DNA of 64,000 nt from UBA1450 sp964452355 (GCA_964452355.1 CAYVKV010000002.1:124001-188000), one strand, 5' to 3'; shown: positions 1-9,516, counted from the first letter of the stretch. The notes: a model not told the origin generated them from the sequence alone. Numbers and translations: made by a program.

Positions 1-90
1 CAAGGACATAAAAGCACAATTGGACTACTCCTATCGAAGTTCTTGAATGACGAAATACATGCAATTTTGGATGCTATACTTACGTTATGA
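1..90 (+). CDS. possible 3' end of an upstream gene (partial)
   Basis: Frame 1 is open from the window edge and ends in TGA at 88-90. That stop overlaps the ATG of the next gene in the ATGA arrangement typical of coupled genes. The 29 visible residues (ending AILDAILTL) are too few to identify. A second short frame also ends nearby (TGA at 44-46), so the true upstream frame is uncertain. Confidence 0.3.
   Translation, partial: QGHKSTIGLLLSKFLNDEIHAILDAILTL
75..80 (+). promoter_or_regulatory. -10 box TATACT, predicted leaderless start
   Basis: TATACT preceded by TGC (extended -10). The 6-nt gap to the ATG at 87 would place transcription start on the A of the start codon. Confidence 0.5.
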
Positions 91-1022
91 AAACCCTCCT
101 TCTCATTGACGGACATGCGATGATACATCGCGCATTTCACGCATTACCTGATACTATGGCTACCAAAAGTGGAGAGCCAACCGGAGCAATATATGGATTC
201 TTCATGATGCTTCAAAAAGTAATTGGAGACTTTAAACCAACGCATCTTGCAATAGCATTTGATACCCCAACGCAAACCTTTCGAAAAAAACTCTACAAAG
301 GATATCAAGCAAAACGTCCCCCAATGGACAACCTTTTAAAACAACAAATCCCCCCGATCAAAGAACTCCTTGATGCGGGGGGAATCGTTCGTATTGAAAA
401 GCCAGGCTTTGAAGCTGATGATGTGATTGGCACATTGGTTGAAAAAAACAAAAAGCATTTTGAGCGAGTTCTCATTTTGACCGGCGATCGAGATCTCTTG
501 CAACTTACTGATACCAATGTGTTCTTGATAGCTCCAAAGCACGGAGTTACAAACTTTGATTTATTCACCCCTCACGAAGTAGAAAAGAAATATGGCGTCA
601 CCCCGGAGCATTTTCCCGATTACAAAGCACTTGCAGGAGATTCTTCAGACAATTACAACACCGCAAAAGGTATCGGTCCAAAAACGACACAAGCACTGCT
701 TGCACAGCACAAGACCATTGAGGAACTTTTGGATAATATCGATACCATTGAAAACCCACGGTGGCAATCAATATTAAGAGAATATAAAGAAAATATTATT
801 TTGTTCAAGAAGATTGCAACCATTATTCGTGATGTTGAGATTGACACATCAGAAAAACGACTTATATTTGATGGATTTGCAATGCCTCTGCAGGAAGGCT
901 TAAAAAAATTTGAGCTGTTTGCACTTTCAAACAAACTATTTCATATTCCATCATCAGCAAAAAAACCTGAGTTAATCAAAAAGAAAAAAATTGAAAACCC
1001 CGAACAAATAGGACTATTTTAA
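87..1022 (+). CDS. stand-alone 5'-3' exonuclease (PolA N-terminal domain type)
   Basis: 311 residues matching the 5' nuclease/FEN domain that forms the N-terminal third of DNA polymerase I; no polymerase domain follows. Visible metal-site motifs are Asp8 in LLLIDGH, the FEADD cluster at 108-112, TGDRD at 132-136 and GDSSDN at 184-189. The helix-hairpin-helix region (KGIGPKT, about 194-200) follows. Such proteins remove RNA primers or 5' flaps at Okazaki fragments and repair nicks. The family call is secure. Whether a separate polymerase exists elsewhere cannot be seen. The start is supported by the -10 box at 75-80. Confidence 0.9.
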   Translation: MKTLLLIDGHAMIHRAFHALPDTMATKSGEPTGAIYGFFMMLQKVIGDFKPTHLAIAFDTPTQTFRKKLYKGYQAKRPPMDNLLKQQIPPIKELLDAGGIVRIEKPGFEADDVIGTLVEKNKKHFERVLILTGDRDLLQLTDTNVFLIAPKHGVTNFDLFTPHEVEKKYGVTPEHFPDYKALAGDSSDNYNTAKGIGPKTTQALLAQHKTIEELLDNIDTIENPRWQSILREYKENIILFKKIATIIRDVEIDTSEKRLIFDGFAMPLQEGLKKFELFALSNKLFHIPSSAKKPELIKKKKIENPEQIGLF

Positions 1023-1042
1023 TTTCGACAAAAAAAACTATC

Positions 1043-1441
1043 ATGTCTCCAGATACACAACAAAATCTTTTTTATACCATTTTCTTCATTATTCAACATA
1101 ATGCTCTCGCGCTTGTTTATACAACTGCGATAGTATTTATCACGGGACATATGCTCTGGAAACCAACACGTGGTAAAATCCTTATATTGTGGGGATTTAT
1201 CGTGTTGCTTTTTGCATTTGAATATAGCAAGCATATTCTCGAGCCATTGAAAGAGCAGACCATTCAATCACTGATTACCGAGCGTGAAAGTGTCCGAATC
1301 GAATTTTATATTACTAAATTCTTGACGAGAATTGTTCCATTTGCACTCCCAATAGTAGGTTGGATGCTTGTCGGTATGGGAGTCTTTTTTGAACCTCTTA
1401 GTAATCGATGCATGAAATACTTCAGGAAAATTATCAAATAG
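1043..1441 (+). CDS. small integral membrane protein, unknown function
   Basis: 132 residues, not recognised. Three hydrophobic stretches can be seen: about 10-35, 45-65 (ILILWGFIVLLFAF) and 100-120 (IVPFALPIVGWMLVGMGVFF), with a charged segment between the second and third, ending in a basic tail. It lies 20 nt after the exonuclease gene and 10 nt before the MazG-like gene on the same strand, so co-transcription is likely. There is no signal-peptidase site or catalytic motif to suggest a job. Confidence 0.6.
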   Translation: MSPDTQQNLFYTIFFIIQHNALALVYTTAIVFITGHMLWKPTRGKILILWGFIVLLFAFEYSKHILEPLKEQTIQSLITERESVRIEFYITKFLTRIVPFALPIVGWMLVGMGVFFEPLSNRCMKYFRKIIK

Positions 1442-1451
1442 CAATATTTTT

Positions 1452-1787
1452 ATGGATATAAAAACCGTTCAAAAACGTGCAGAAAAAAACATTCTCCGGA
1501 GTAATATCGATTTCAAACTCACGACAACGAGAGAAAAAGCAATCCTCGCGCATACCGTCAAATTGAACGAAGAGGTTGGAGAACTGTGCAATGATATTCT
1601 TTCCATTCTCAAACTCCAACGATCTTCAAAACTTGAAAGTTTTGAGAAATCAAATATTTATGAGGAATTTGCAGATGTTCTGATCACTGTTTTACAGCTT
1701 GCATCAATTGCACATGTGGATATGGATCGTGCGACTCGTCAAAAACTGAAGAAGATTGAGGATCGAAAATTGAAAGAAAAAATATAG
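1452..1787 (+). CDS. MazG-like nucleotide pyrophosphohydrolase family protein
   Basis: 111 residues, all predicted helical, with the paired acidic motifs of the all-alpha NTP pyrophosphatase superfamily: EEVGELCND near 40-48, then EEFADVLITVLQLA near 74-87. Members hydrolyse (d)NTPs to NMPs with Mg2+ bound by these acidic residues and act in nucleotide-pool cleansing. Single-domain length fits the short MazG-like forms. The substrate cannot be inferred. It is likely in one transcription unit with the preceding membrane protein and the following glmS (21 nt away). Confidence 0.7.
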   Translation: MDIKTVQKRAEKNILRSNIDFKLTTTREKAILAHTVKLNEEVGELCNDILSILKLQRSSKLESFEKSNIYEEFADVLITVLQLASIAHVDMDRATRQKLKKIEDRKLKEKI

Positions 1788-1808
1788 TTATTTAATTTAA
1801 TTAATCTT

Positions 1809-3569
1809 ATGTGTGGAATATTTGGATATATTGGAACGAATCAACATGCCGGTTCAATGATTCTTGAGGGACTAAAAACGCTTGAGTACCGTGGATACGA
1901 CTCGTGGGGTGTTGCGGTCAAAAAGGATGATGGATCGTTATTTATTGAAAAACACGTCGGAAAAATTGGCGATGCCTCACTTCCCTCTTTCAAAACTCAT
2001 ATTGGCATCGGACATACCCGTTGGGCCACCCATGGTGGCGTAACCGATAAAAATGCTCATCCACACACCGACTGTACAAAAAAAATTGTCATTGTTCACA
2101 ACGGTATTGTGGAAAACTTTGAAGCGCTCAAAGCTGATCTAAAAAAAAAGAAGCATACGTTTGTGTCTGAAACTGATTCAGAAGTAATTGCACATCTTAT
2201 CGAAGAAATGTATAAAACAGAGTCAAATAAATTCAAAGTAATGCAAAAACTTCGATCTAAAATTACCGGCCTGAATGCAGTGATTGCCTTTTTTCCTGAA
2301 GATGAATCTATTTATATCATTAAAAATGGCTCTCCGATCGTGGTCGGAGAAGGAGAGAATGGATATTTTATTTCATCAGATAGCTCTGCAATAATCGCAC
2401 ACACCAAGCGTGTCTCGTATCTTGAAGATGATGAGATGCTCGAGCTTTCAAGCGGTGGAATAAAGCTCTTTGATCGGAATGCAACAGTACAAAAGGTGTT
2501 TTTTACTTTGCTTGAATATTCAGCAAAATCAGCTGAAAAAGGAACATTCAAACATTTCATGCTTAAGGAAATTTCAGAACAACCACAGATTCTTCGAAAT
2601 ATCGTAGAAACACAAAGAACTGAGATTAAAAAAGCTGCAGATAAAATCAGAAATGCCTATGGAACCTATCTTATTGGCTGTGGTACCGCGTCATATGCAT
2701 GCCTTGCAGGAACCTATCTTTTTTCCAAGATTGCACACCGACATATCAATTTTGCCATTGGATCTGAGTTTTCATACTTGCTCGATTTTTTGAAAGAAAA
2801 TTCTCTTGTGTTTGCTCTTTCACAATCGGGAGAAACGATCGATATTATCTCAAGTGTCAAAAAGGCAAAAGAAAAAAAAGCGCAGCTTCTTTCTTTGACA
2901 AACTCACAAGGAAGCTCGTTGTATCGGATGTCTGACCATAATCTTTTACTTCACGCAGGGCCTGAAAAGGCGGTTGCTTCAACCAAAGCATATACCGCTA
3001 AAATTTCATTCCTCTATTTGATCGCTCATGAGCTTGATGGATCATTTAATATTGGAAAGATCAATATGAAAAAGGCAATTCGTGAGATTTCAACGCTCAT
3101 TCAGAATAAATCTACGATCAAATCATTGGCTGCAAAAATCAAGAACAACAAAAGTATTTTTATTCTCGGGCGAGGTGTTTCATATGCTGCCGCACTTGAA
3201 TCTGCACTAAAAATCAAAGAGGTATCCTATATTCATGCTGAGGGATTTGCAGCAGGCGAGCTTAAACATGGGGTCATCGCGCTCATTGAAAAAGGAACTC
3301 CGGTCATATTATTTAATCCGGAGGATGAGACGTACGAAGATACCCTTTCTGCAGCTCATGAAGTCAGCGCGCGAGGAGCACACGTCATTGGTGTATCAAG
3401 CAGAAATGACAAAGTATACAATACATTCATCGAGGTAAAAAACTGTGGCGATGCAACTATTATTCCCAATGTAGTAATAGCACAACTATTGGGATATTTT
3501 CTCGCACTTGAAAAAGGACTTGATCCGGATAAACCAAGAAACCTTGCAAAAAGCGTGACGGTGAAATAA
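1809..3569 (+). CDS. glmS: glutamine-fructose-6-phosphate aminotransferase (isomerizing)
   Basis: 586 residues, near the usual 600-610. It makes glucosamine-6-phosphate from fructose-6-phosphate and glutamine, the entry to UDP-GlcNAc and peptidoglycan. The N-terminus MCGIFGYIG supplies the glutaminase nucleophile Cys after Met removal; GHTRWATHG and HNGIVENF are the class II amidotransferase motifs. Two SIS sugar-isomerase domains follow (SQSGETIDI near 343; GRGVSYAAALESALK near 456), and the end NLAKSVTVK matches the family's conserved C-terminal tail. Complete. No glmS ribozyme is possible in the 21-nt upstream gap. Confidence 0.97.
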   Translation: MCGIFGYIGTNQHAGSMILEGLKTLEYRGYDSWGVAVKKDDGSLFIEKHVGKIGDASLPSFKTHIGIGHTRWATHGGVTDKNAHPHTDCTKKIVIVHNGIVENFEALKADLKKKKHTFVSETDSEVIAHLIEEMYKTESNKFKVMQKLRSKITGLNAVIAFFPEDESIYIIKNGSPIVVGEGENGYFISSDSSAIIAHTKRVSYLEDDEMLELSSGGIKLFDRNATVQKVFFTLLEYSAKSAEKGTFKHFMLKEISEQPQILRNIVETQRTEIKKAADKIRNAYGTYLIGCGTASYACLAGTYLFSKIAHRHINFAIGSEFSYLLDFLKENSLVFALSQSGETIDIISSVKKAKEKKAQLLSLTNSQGSSLYRMSDHNLLLHAGPEKAVASTKAYTAKISFLYLIAHELDGSFNIGKINMKKAIREISTLIQNKSTIKSLAAKIKNNKSIFILGRGVSYAAALESALKIKEVSYIHAEGFAAGELKHGVIALIEKGTPVILFNPEDETYEDTLSAAHEVSARGAHVIGVSSRNDKVYNTFIEVKNCGDATIIPNVVIAQLLGYFLALEKGLDPDKPRNLAKSVTVK

Positions 3570-4379
3570 CTATTCTTCTAATATATTTTTCAGGAGTTTG
3601 TATAGCTTCTTGATCTCCCTGAACTGTTCTTTTGAAGGTTTTACATCGTATGCAGCTCCTCCCATTTCATAATCAAATAGTTTTTTATCAATGCGCCCTT
3701 TTGCAAGTGAATATATAAACGATAATGAATATTTATACAAAACGGGAATAAATCCATCTTTTTTGAGACGTCTCAAACTGACCTTCAGTTTGACATTTTT
3801 TAAATACTTTGCAGAAATGCCGATGTTTTGTGCCCGTTTAATAATATCGTGATCTTCTGCCATATATATCTTTTCATCAAAGCCATCAAGCAGCTGAAAT
3901 ACAACCTTATGCATCACCATCGATCCCCCATTTGACATTGGTTGATTGATCCATTGAGAAAGCTCGACTCCGTAGTTAATCACATTAAACAATAGTTCAT
4001 CTGAATAGCTGCTACTGTTTGGCATGAGGGTAAGCTCAAAAATCAAAAAACGATAGTCATTGATGCACTGAATCAATCGCTCGATACAGGTACTCGAAAT
4101 CTGAGAATCAGCGTCTATAAAGAATAGATAATCTTCTTTCGCGTGACGCGCCCCAAGATTGCGTTGATGGGAAACATTTGCCATATCCGACTCAACTACG
4201 GTAAGAGCTAGCGTATCTTTGAATTTGAGTGCCTTTTCTATCGTCTTATCTTCTGATTGAGCATCAACAATAATGATTTCAAAATTCTTGTTTGTTTGCT
4301 TTTGAAAATCGCGTAGCAAGCGAGGAAGATCTCGCTCTTCATTGAGTGTCGGTATGATCACTGATATTTTCTTTTGCAT
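3570..4379 (-). CDS. family 2 glycosyltransferase
   Basis: 269 residues with a GT-A fold: ISVIIPTLNEE at the N-terminus, IIVDAQSEDKT, the metal-binding DAD (FFIDADS, about 92-98) and a downstream EDHD (about 171-174) as likely catalytic base region. Members transfer a sugar from a nucleotide sugar to polysaccharide or lipid acceptors at the inner membrane face. No strong membrane segment is visible. Donor and acceptor are unknown. The stop abuts the stop of glmS on the opposite strand. Confidence 0.85.
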   Translation of the reverse strand: MQKKISVIIPTLNEERDLPRLLRDFQKQTNKNFEIIIVDAQSEDKTIEKALKFKDTLALTVVESDMANVSHQRNLGARHAKEDYLFFIDADSQISSTCIERLIQCINDYRFLIFELTLMPNSSSYSDELLFNVINYGVELSQWINQPMSNGGSMVMHKVVFQLLDGFDEKIYMAEDHDIIKRAQNIGISAKYLKNVKLKVSLRRLKKDGFIPVLYKYSLSFIYSLAKGRIDKKLFDYEMGGAAYDVKPSKEQFREIKKLYKLLKNILEE

Positions 4380-4385
4380 ACCTCC

Positions 4386-4391
4386 ATTATA
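4386..4391 (-). promoter_or_regulatory. -10 box TATAAT (TGT-extended), leaderless start of the glycosyltransferase
   Basis: On the minus strand TGTTATAAT is followed by 6 nt and then the ATG at 4379. The 6-nt gap is GGAGGT, which resembles a Shine-Dalgarno but touches the ATG with no spacer, so it cannot act as one. Confidence 0.5.
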
Positions 4392-4425
4392 ACAATTGGT
4401 ATATAAATATGGATTATTAAACTGC

Positions 4426-4431
4426 TATAAT
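4426..4431 (+). promoter_or_regulatory. -10 box TATAAT (TGC-extended), leaderless start of the ABC gene
   Basis: TGCTATAAT, then a 6-nt gap (AATCTA) and ATG at 4438. It supports the start at 4438 rather than an in-frame ATG at 4396, which lies upstream of the box. Confidence 0.55.
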
Positions 4432-4437
4432 AATCTA

Positions 4438-5382
4438 ATGTCAGTTCTTACCGTAAAAAATCTATCGAAACATTTCGGGGACTTCAAAGCCGTAAACGAT
4501 ATTTCCTTTGAACTTGAGGAAGGGGAAATTCTTGGCCTTTTAGGTCCAAACGGAGCGGGAAAGACAACAACAATCCAAATGTTACTCGGAGCGCTTACCC
4601 CTACTTCGGGAACCGTGTCTTATTTTGGGAAAGATTTAGCACTGCATCGTACTGAAATTTTGGAGAAAGTAAATTTTTCTTCAACGTATACCAATCTCCC
4701 TTGGCTGCTTACGGCAAAAGAAAATCTTACATACACATCATATTTGTATGACATCCCCGATCGAAAGAAAAGAGTTCTCGAAATGATCAAACAGTTTAGA
4801 CTTGAGGATTTACAAGACAAAGTACTCAATGACTATTCGGCAGGACAACTTACTCGAGTAAATTTAGCAAAAGCATTTATCAACAAGCCGCAAGTATTAC
4901 TATTAGATGAGCCGACAGCGAGTCTCGATCCGGAATCTGCTCATTTCATTCGTGAGTATATTTTGGAACAACGCGAAAAGCATAATATCTCGATCATCTT
5001 TACTTCACACAATATGTTTGAAGTGGAAGATATTTGTGACCGCGTTATGATAATTAAAGCTGGAAAAGTAATTGCAGATGATATTCCGTCAAACCTTGCA
5101 AAAACAATTAAAACTACTGCTGTTTCATTTTATTTTGACGAAGATAACAAAGAAAAATTTATCGATTTGTGTCTTGAAAAAAATATTCTGCATAGTCTGG
5201 AAAGAAAAAGAATTGAAATTCAAATTCAAGAAGAAGATATTCCCAAATTTTTAGGAAGCATGATTCAACGAAATATTCACTTCTTGGAAATATCGATAGA
5301 TAAACCAACCCTTGAAGATTACTTTATTCAAATGGCAACAAAAGATATGAAAGACGATGATAAGTTCGAAACAATGATATGA
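4438..5382 (+). CDS. ABC transporter ATP-binding subunit (ABC-2 type exporter)
   Basis: 314 residues from the ATG chosen by the promoter. Contains Walker A GPNGAGKTT (near residue 39), the signature region YSAGQLTRVNLAKA (serine followed by AGQ instead of GGQ), Walker B VLLLDEP and the H-loop FTSHNM. The roughly 100-residue C-terminal extension is typical of drug or polysaccharide-type ABC-2 ATPases. It energises the permease encoded next, whose ATG overlaps this stop in ATGA. The substrate is unknown. Confidence 0.93.
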   Translation: MSVLTVKNLSKHFGDFKAVNDISFELEEGEILGLLGPNGAGKTTTIQMLLGALTPTSGTVSYFGKDLALHRTEILEKVNFSSTYTNLPWLLTAKENLTYTSYLYDIPDRKKRVLEMIKQFRLEDLQDKVLNDYSAGQLTRVNLAKAFINKPQVLLLDEPTASLDPESAHFIREYILEQREKHNISIIFTSHNMFEVEDICDRVMIIKAGKVIADDIPSNLAKTIKTTAVSFYFDEDNKEKFIDLCLEKNILHSLERKRIEIQIQEEDIPKFLGSMIQRNIHFLEISIDKPTLEDYFIQMATKDMKDDDKFETMI

Positions 5383-6164
5383 GCATATATAGAATATATG
5401 GAATAGTACTCCGCTACCTTTATTTGATTCGGCACAGCTTTGATCGTTTTATGGATATATTCTATTGGGTTATCATGGATATTATTCTCTGGGGATTTAC
5501 GAGTTTGTTTTTCCGCCAAGCATTTGAAGGCGATCCCAACCTCACCATAAATCTGTTGGGTGGCCTCATTCTTTGGTATGTAGTTTGGCGCACACAGTAT
5601 GAGATTTCTGTGAATTTACTCGAAGAGGTTTGGAACAAAAATCTCATAAATATTTTTGCTTCACCCATATCGGTTACTGAATGGATTGCGGCATTTATGA
5701 TAAATGGTTTTATCAAAGTTCTCCTCATGCTTGGTATTGCAGTCACCGTGGCATACTTTCTGTATGGTGTGAACTTCTTTGCATATGGACTATATCTCTT
5801 ATTATTCATTCCGCTTCTTATGATGAGCGGATGGATCGTAGGATTTATTATTTCTAGTTTCATACTTCAGTACGGTAGTAAGCTACAAAACCTTGCCTGG
5901 TCTTTTCCGTATTTGGTTAACCCATTTTCGGCCATCTTTTATCCATTAACAATTCTACCGCTTGTGGCTCAAAATATTGCACACTTTGTCCCGACCAGTT
6001 ATGTGTTTGAGTCGGCACGCTCTTTAATAAATACGGGAATAGTAGATCCAGTGATGCTGTGGAAGAGTTTTGGATTGAATGTACTCTATCTGATCATTAG
6101 TATTTTATTGGTCAGATCTAGATTTAAAAAAGTTCTTCAGAAGGGGCTCGTAAAGTTGTATTAG
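5379..6164 (+). CDS. ABC-2 type transporter permease
   Basis: 261 residues with six hydrophobic segments of the ABC-2 membrane family, beginning after a short amphipathic N-terminus (YLIRHSFDRFMDIFYW). It overlaps the ATPase stop by 4 nt, so the two form one exporter. The end overlaps by 4 nt the convergent LOG-family gene. Homologues export lipids, polysaccharides or drugs; no substrate can be assigned from the sequence. Confidence 0.88.
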   Translation: MSIYRIYGIVLRYLYLIRHSFDRFMDIFYWVIMDIILWGFTSLFFRQAFEGDPNLTINLLGGLILWYVVWRTQYEISVNLLEEVWNKNLINIFASPISVTEWIAAFMINGFIKVLLMLGIAVTVAYFLYGVNFFAYGLYLLLFIPLLMMSGWIVGFIISSFILQYGSKLQNLAWSFPYLVNPFSAIFYPLTILPLVAQNIAHFVPTSYVFESARSLINTGIVDPVMLWKSFGLNVLYLIISILLVRSRFKKVLQKGLVKLY

Positions 6165-6694
6165 ATAGTCTTCTCAAGATACGCCATTATTTCTTCTGGA
6201 CTATCTGAAGAAAAGCACATTTCCTCAAATGAATAGGGAGCAAAACCCTCTTTATACATGTGGGTGATCTGTTCTATGAGCCCGTTCCAAAAGCCATCAG
6301 TATTGAGAAATGCGATGGGTTTTTTGAGCAGATCTAGCTTCCGCTTCGCAATCACTTCAGTGATTTCATCTAATGTTCCGGTGCCGCCAGGTAAGGCAAT
6401 AAATGCATCCGAATGATCGACAAACATCCTCTTTCGCTCAAGCACATCCTCGCAAATATACTCTTCATCTGCTCCCCCTTTTAGTTTCATTGCAAATTCT
6501 TTTGAAGTTATTGCGGTAATATGCCCACCCAAAGATGTTGCCAAGTCTGAAGCTTCACTCATAAGTCCCGTACCGGTACCACCGTACACAAACCCGTACC
6601 CTGCGTCAACTGAAAATTTTACGAGTTCAAGTGAAGGATCGGTATACTTTTTTGCAAGATCATTTGCAGAAAGAAAAAAAGCAATTTTTTTCAT
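6161..6694 (-). CDS. LOG family (TIGR00730-type) Rossmann-fold protein
   Basis: 177 residues from the ATG at 6694, four nt behind the secA stop; upstream in-frame ATGs lie inside secA and are not needed. Contains the hallmark PGGTGTLDE motif preceded by ERKRMFVDHSDAFIALPG, and an N-terminal YGGTGTGLM loop. LOG proteins cleave nucleoside 5'-monophosphates to base plus ribose-5-phosphate (cytokinin-type phosphoribohydrolase); older annotation as lysine decarboxylase is misleading. The physiological substrate in bacteria is often unclear. Position implies read-through from secA. Confidence 0.88.
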   Translation of the reverse strand: MKKIAFFLSANDLAKKYTDPSLELVKFSVDAGYGFVYGGTGTGLMSEASDLATSLGGHITAITSKEFAMKLKGGADEEYICEDVLERKRMFVDHSDAFIALPGGTGTLDEITEVIAKRKLDLLKKPIAFLNTDGFWNGLIEQITHMYKEGFAPYSFEEMCFSSDSPEEIMAYLEKTI

Positions 6695-6698
6695 GATT

Positions 6699-9437
6699 TT
6701 AGTTCGGATAATGGCATTTTTTGTATTTTTTACCTGACCCGCACCAACAAGCATCATTTCTTCCTGGTTTTTTGATCGGTCCGGTTAAAACTTTATTGTC
6801 TTTGATATTGGGAGCAGGTCTCAGTTGCTTTTGAGGTTGGTGTGATGGCTTTTTATTGCCTTCATATGGATCTACACCCGATGCCGCATGGAAATGAAAG
6901 TGTGGCTTATCGGTTGATTTCCCATCCGATACCTTTTTCAAAGGTTTCTTTTCTTCTATCTGAACTCTCATCACTCGACGAACTGATTCGTAATTAATAT
7001 CTGAAAGCAGTTTCTCAAACATACTAAATGCTTCATTTTTGTACTCAACCAACGGATCCATCTGAGCATATCCCCTTAGATTAATTCCCTGCCTCAGATC
7101 GTCAATTGCCGTCAAATGTTGTGTCCAAAACTGATCCATGGTGGACAGGAACATACCTCGAACCACCTGATTCCAAATCTCAGATCCAACTCTTTTTTCT
7201 TTTATATCGTATTGTTTTTCAGCTGATTCGAGTAAATATTCCTCGAATTCTTGCTGGTTTTCATTGATTTTTTTTCGAATTTCCTCTTTATCAACTTCAA
7301 TTAACAACTGGATATCTTTTTCAAACTGCTCGATAAACGACTCATCTTTTTCATTTAAGGCAAAAAAACTTGAGGTCATACCCACAATCTGCTCTTCTAT
7401 GATTTTAAATATCGTTTCATGAAAGGCTTCTTTGTCCTTCTCCGGTTGGACTAATATTTTCTTTCTCAGTTTATATACAATGTCCCGCTGTCTGTTAAGT
7501 ACATCATCATATTCGACTAAATTTTTTCTGATATCAAAATTGAACCCTTCAACCTTGACTTGAGCTTGCTCAATTGCTTTTGAAACCATCGAATGTGAGA
7601 GGGGTTGATCTTCGGGAAACTTGAGCATGGTCATCATATTTGCAATCTGCTCTCCTCCAAAAATTCTCATGACATCATCCTCAAGTGACACATAAAATCT
7701 GGTCTCCCCTGCATCACCCTGTCGTCCTGATCGTCCTCGAAGCTGATTGTCGATTCGACGTGATTCATGGCGCTCGGTACCGATCACATACAACCCTCCA
7801 AGCTTTACTACCTCATCATGCTCTTCTTGCCACCGTTTTTTTGCTTTTTCTTGTTCCTGCTTTGATAGATTCTCAAGTGACAAATCTCCCCCCAGTACGA
7901 TATCTACTCCTCGTCCTGCCATGTTGGTCGCGACCGTGACACCATGTTTTTTTCCTGCTTGTTCAATAATTTGAGCTTCCTGCAGATGATTTTTTGCATT
8001 TAAAAGTTCATGAGGAATTCCTTTTTGATGCAATAATCGAGAAAGATGTTCATTTTTATCAATAGAAGTTGTACCAACTAAGACGGGACGACCTTTTTTA
8101 TATTGTTCTGCAATATCTTGTGCAACAGCTTTATTTTTACCCTCCAGTGTTTTGTAAATCATATCCGGATGATCTTTGCGCGCATTGACTCGATGCGTTG
8201 GTATGACAAGCACTTCAGTTTTATAAATTTTGCTAAATTCCTGAGCTTCTGTTGCGGCCGTTCCGGTCATCCCTGCAAGCTTTTCATACATACGAAAATA
8301 ATTCTGCAATGATACGGTTGCAAGAGTTTTAGATTCGCGCTTTATTGCCACCTTCTCTTTCGCTTCAATTGCCTGATGAAGCCCTTCAGAAAATCTACGC
8401 CCTTCAAGTAGGCGTCCGGTAAACTCATCCACGATTACCACTTCGTCACCTCGAACAATGTAATCTTTGTCTATCTGAAACAACGTACTAGCTTTAAGAG
8501 CTGCTTCAATATGGAAAATGGAGTCAAAATCTTTTTCATAAATATTATCAATCCCCAGTATTTGTTCGATCTTCAGAATTCCTTCTTCAGTCAAATGTGC
8601 CGTTCGAAGCTTTTCATCAATAATGTAGTCTGACTTCTCGCTGAGCTCTTTTACAATTTTTGCATAATCATAATATTTTGATGTGTCTTGTTCGACCGGT
8701 GCAGAAATAATATGGGGGGTTCGTGCTTCATCAATAAGTACTGAATCCGCCTCATCAACAATTGCAAAATGAAATCCCCTTTGAACTAATTGCTGCGGAG
8801 ATTGTGCCATATTATCTCGGAGGTAATCGAAGCCAAACTCTGAGTTGATGCCATATGCTACATCAGCCTCATATGCTTGCTTGCGAGATGTCTGTTTGAG
8901 ATGAATCAAACGGGGATCGTGAGCGTCAGGATCACTATACTCAGGGTCGTATATCAGTGATTGACCTGAGATCATTGCCGAAGTCGTGAGTCCTAAAAAC
9001 TGAAATATCTGACCCATCCATCCTGCATCACGCCGCGCAAGGTAATCATTTACCGTGACGAGATGCGCTCCATTTCCGGTTAGTGCATTCAGATACAATG
9101 CAGCGGTTGCGGTAAGCGTTTTACCTTCTCCCGTTTTCTGTTCAACGACTTTCCCTTCATGCATTGCAACAGCAGCTATAAGTTGTACGTCAAAATGCCG
9201 TTGATTAAGCGTTCGATGAGCTGCCTCACGAGCCAAAGCAAAAGCCCATGGTAATACCTCATCGAGAGATGTGCCTGATGAAATTTCCTTTTTGAGCCGA
9301 TTCGTCTCTTTTGGAAAATCGCCGTCCGCAAGCTTCAACGCTTTGGGTTCAAGCTCATTTATCTGGTCGACAATTTTTTGAATTCGATTAAGATCTTTCT
9401 GATTGTAGTCAAAAAAATTGGTGAAAAACGATAACAT
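6699..9437 (-). CDS. secA: preprotein translocase ATPase SecA
   Basis: 912 residues, full length. It is the motor pushing unfolded preproteins through SecYEG. Visible features are Walker A TGEGKTLTA, the DEAD-type box VDEADSVLIDEARTP, AGMTGTAATE, TNMAGRGVDI, and a C-terminal zinc-binding tail GRNDACWCGSGKKYKKCHYPN, which also mediates SecB or ribosome contacts in other species. The start is supported by a -10 TAGAAT 7 nt upstream. The neighbouring small exported proteins and the large surface protein at 21-27 kb are plausible clients. Confidence 0.97.
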   Translation of the reverse strand: MLSFFTNFFDYNQKDLNRIQKIVDQINELEPKALKLADGDFPKETNRLKKEISSGTSLDEVLPWAFALAREAAHRTLNQRHFDVQLIAAVAMHEGKVVEQKTGEGKTLTATAALYLNALTGNGAHLVTVNDYLARRDAGWMGQIFQFLGLTTSAMISGQSLIYDPEYSDPDAHDPRLIHLKQTSRKQAYEADVAYGINSEFGFDYLRDNMAQSPQQLVQRGFHFAIVDEADSVLIDEARTPHIISAPVEQDTSKYYDYAKIVKELSEKSDYIIDEKLRTAHLTEEGILKIEQILGIDNIYEKDFDSIFHIEAALKASTLFQIDKDYIVRGDEVVIVDEFTGRLLEGRRFSEGLHQAIEAKEKVAIKRESKTLATVSLQNYFRMYEKLAGMTGTAATEAQEFSKIYKTEVLVIPTHRVNARKDHPDMIYKTLEGKNKAVAQDIAEQYKKGRPVLVGTTSIDKNEHLSRLLHQKGIPHELLNAKNHLQEAQIIEQAGKKHGVTVATNMAGRGVDIVLGGDLSLENLSKQEQEKAKKRWQEEHDEVVKLGGLYVIGTERHESRRIDNQLRGRSGRQGDAGETRFYVSLEDDVMRIFGGEQIANMMTMLKFPEDQPLSHSMVSKAIEQAQVKVEGFNFDIRKNLVEYDDVLNRQRDIVYKLRKKILVQPEKDKEAFHETIFKIIEEQIVGMTSSFFALNEKDESFIEQFEKDIQLLIEVDKEEIRKKINENQQEFEEYLLESAEKQYDIKEKRVGSEIWNQVVRGMFLSTMDQFWTQHLTAIDDLRQGINLRGYAQMDPLVEYKNEAFSMFEKLLSDINYESVRRVMRVQIEEKKPLKKVSDGKSTDKPHFHFHAASGVDPYEGNKKPSHQPQKQLRPAPNIKDNKVLTGPIKKPGRNDACWCGSGKKYKKCHYPN

Positions 9438-9444
9438 GTTTCTT

Positions 9445-9450
9445 ATTCTA
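9445..9450 (-). promoter_or_regulatory. -10 box TAGAAT of secA, predicted leaderless
   Basis: On the minus strand TAGAAT is followed by 7 nt and then ATG at 9437. Confidence 0.4.
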
Positions 9451-9483
9451 AACGATTAATACTGCAAGTAAAGTTCATTCCGA

Positions 9484-9515
9484 ATGTATCAAGCATACAT
9501 GTCTCGATGAGACAT
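9484..9515. other. pair of adjacent hairpins between secA and the upstream gene
   Basis: ATGTAT/ATACAT (9484-9500) and ATGTCTC/GAGACAT (9499-9515) overlap by two bases, so only one can form fully. They lie just past the stop of the minus-strand gene at 9517. There is no T-tract on the minus strand, so they may mark a weak terminator or an mRNA end. Confidence 0.3.
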
Positions 9516-9516
9516 T

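Noticed and set aside
4380..4385. GGAGGT before the glycosyltransferase start read as a Shine-Dalgarno
   Set aside because: It touches the ATG with no spacer and fills the gap between a perfect -10 box and the start.
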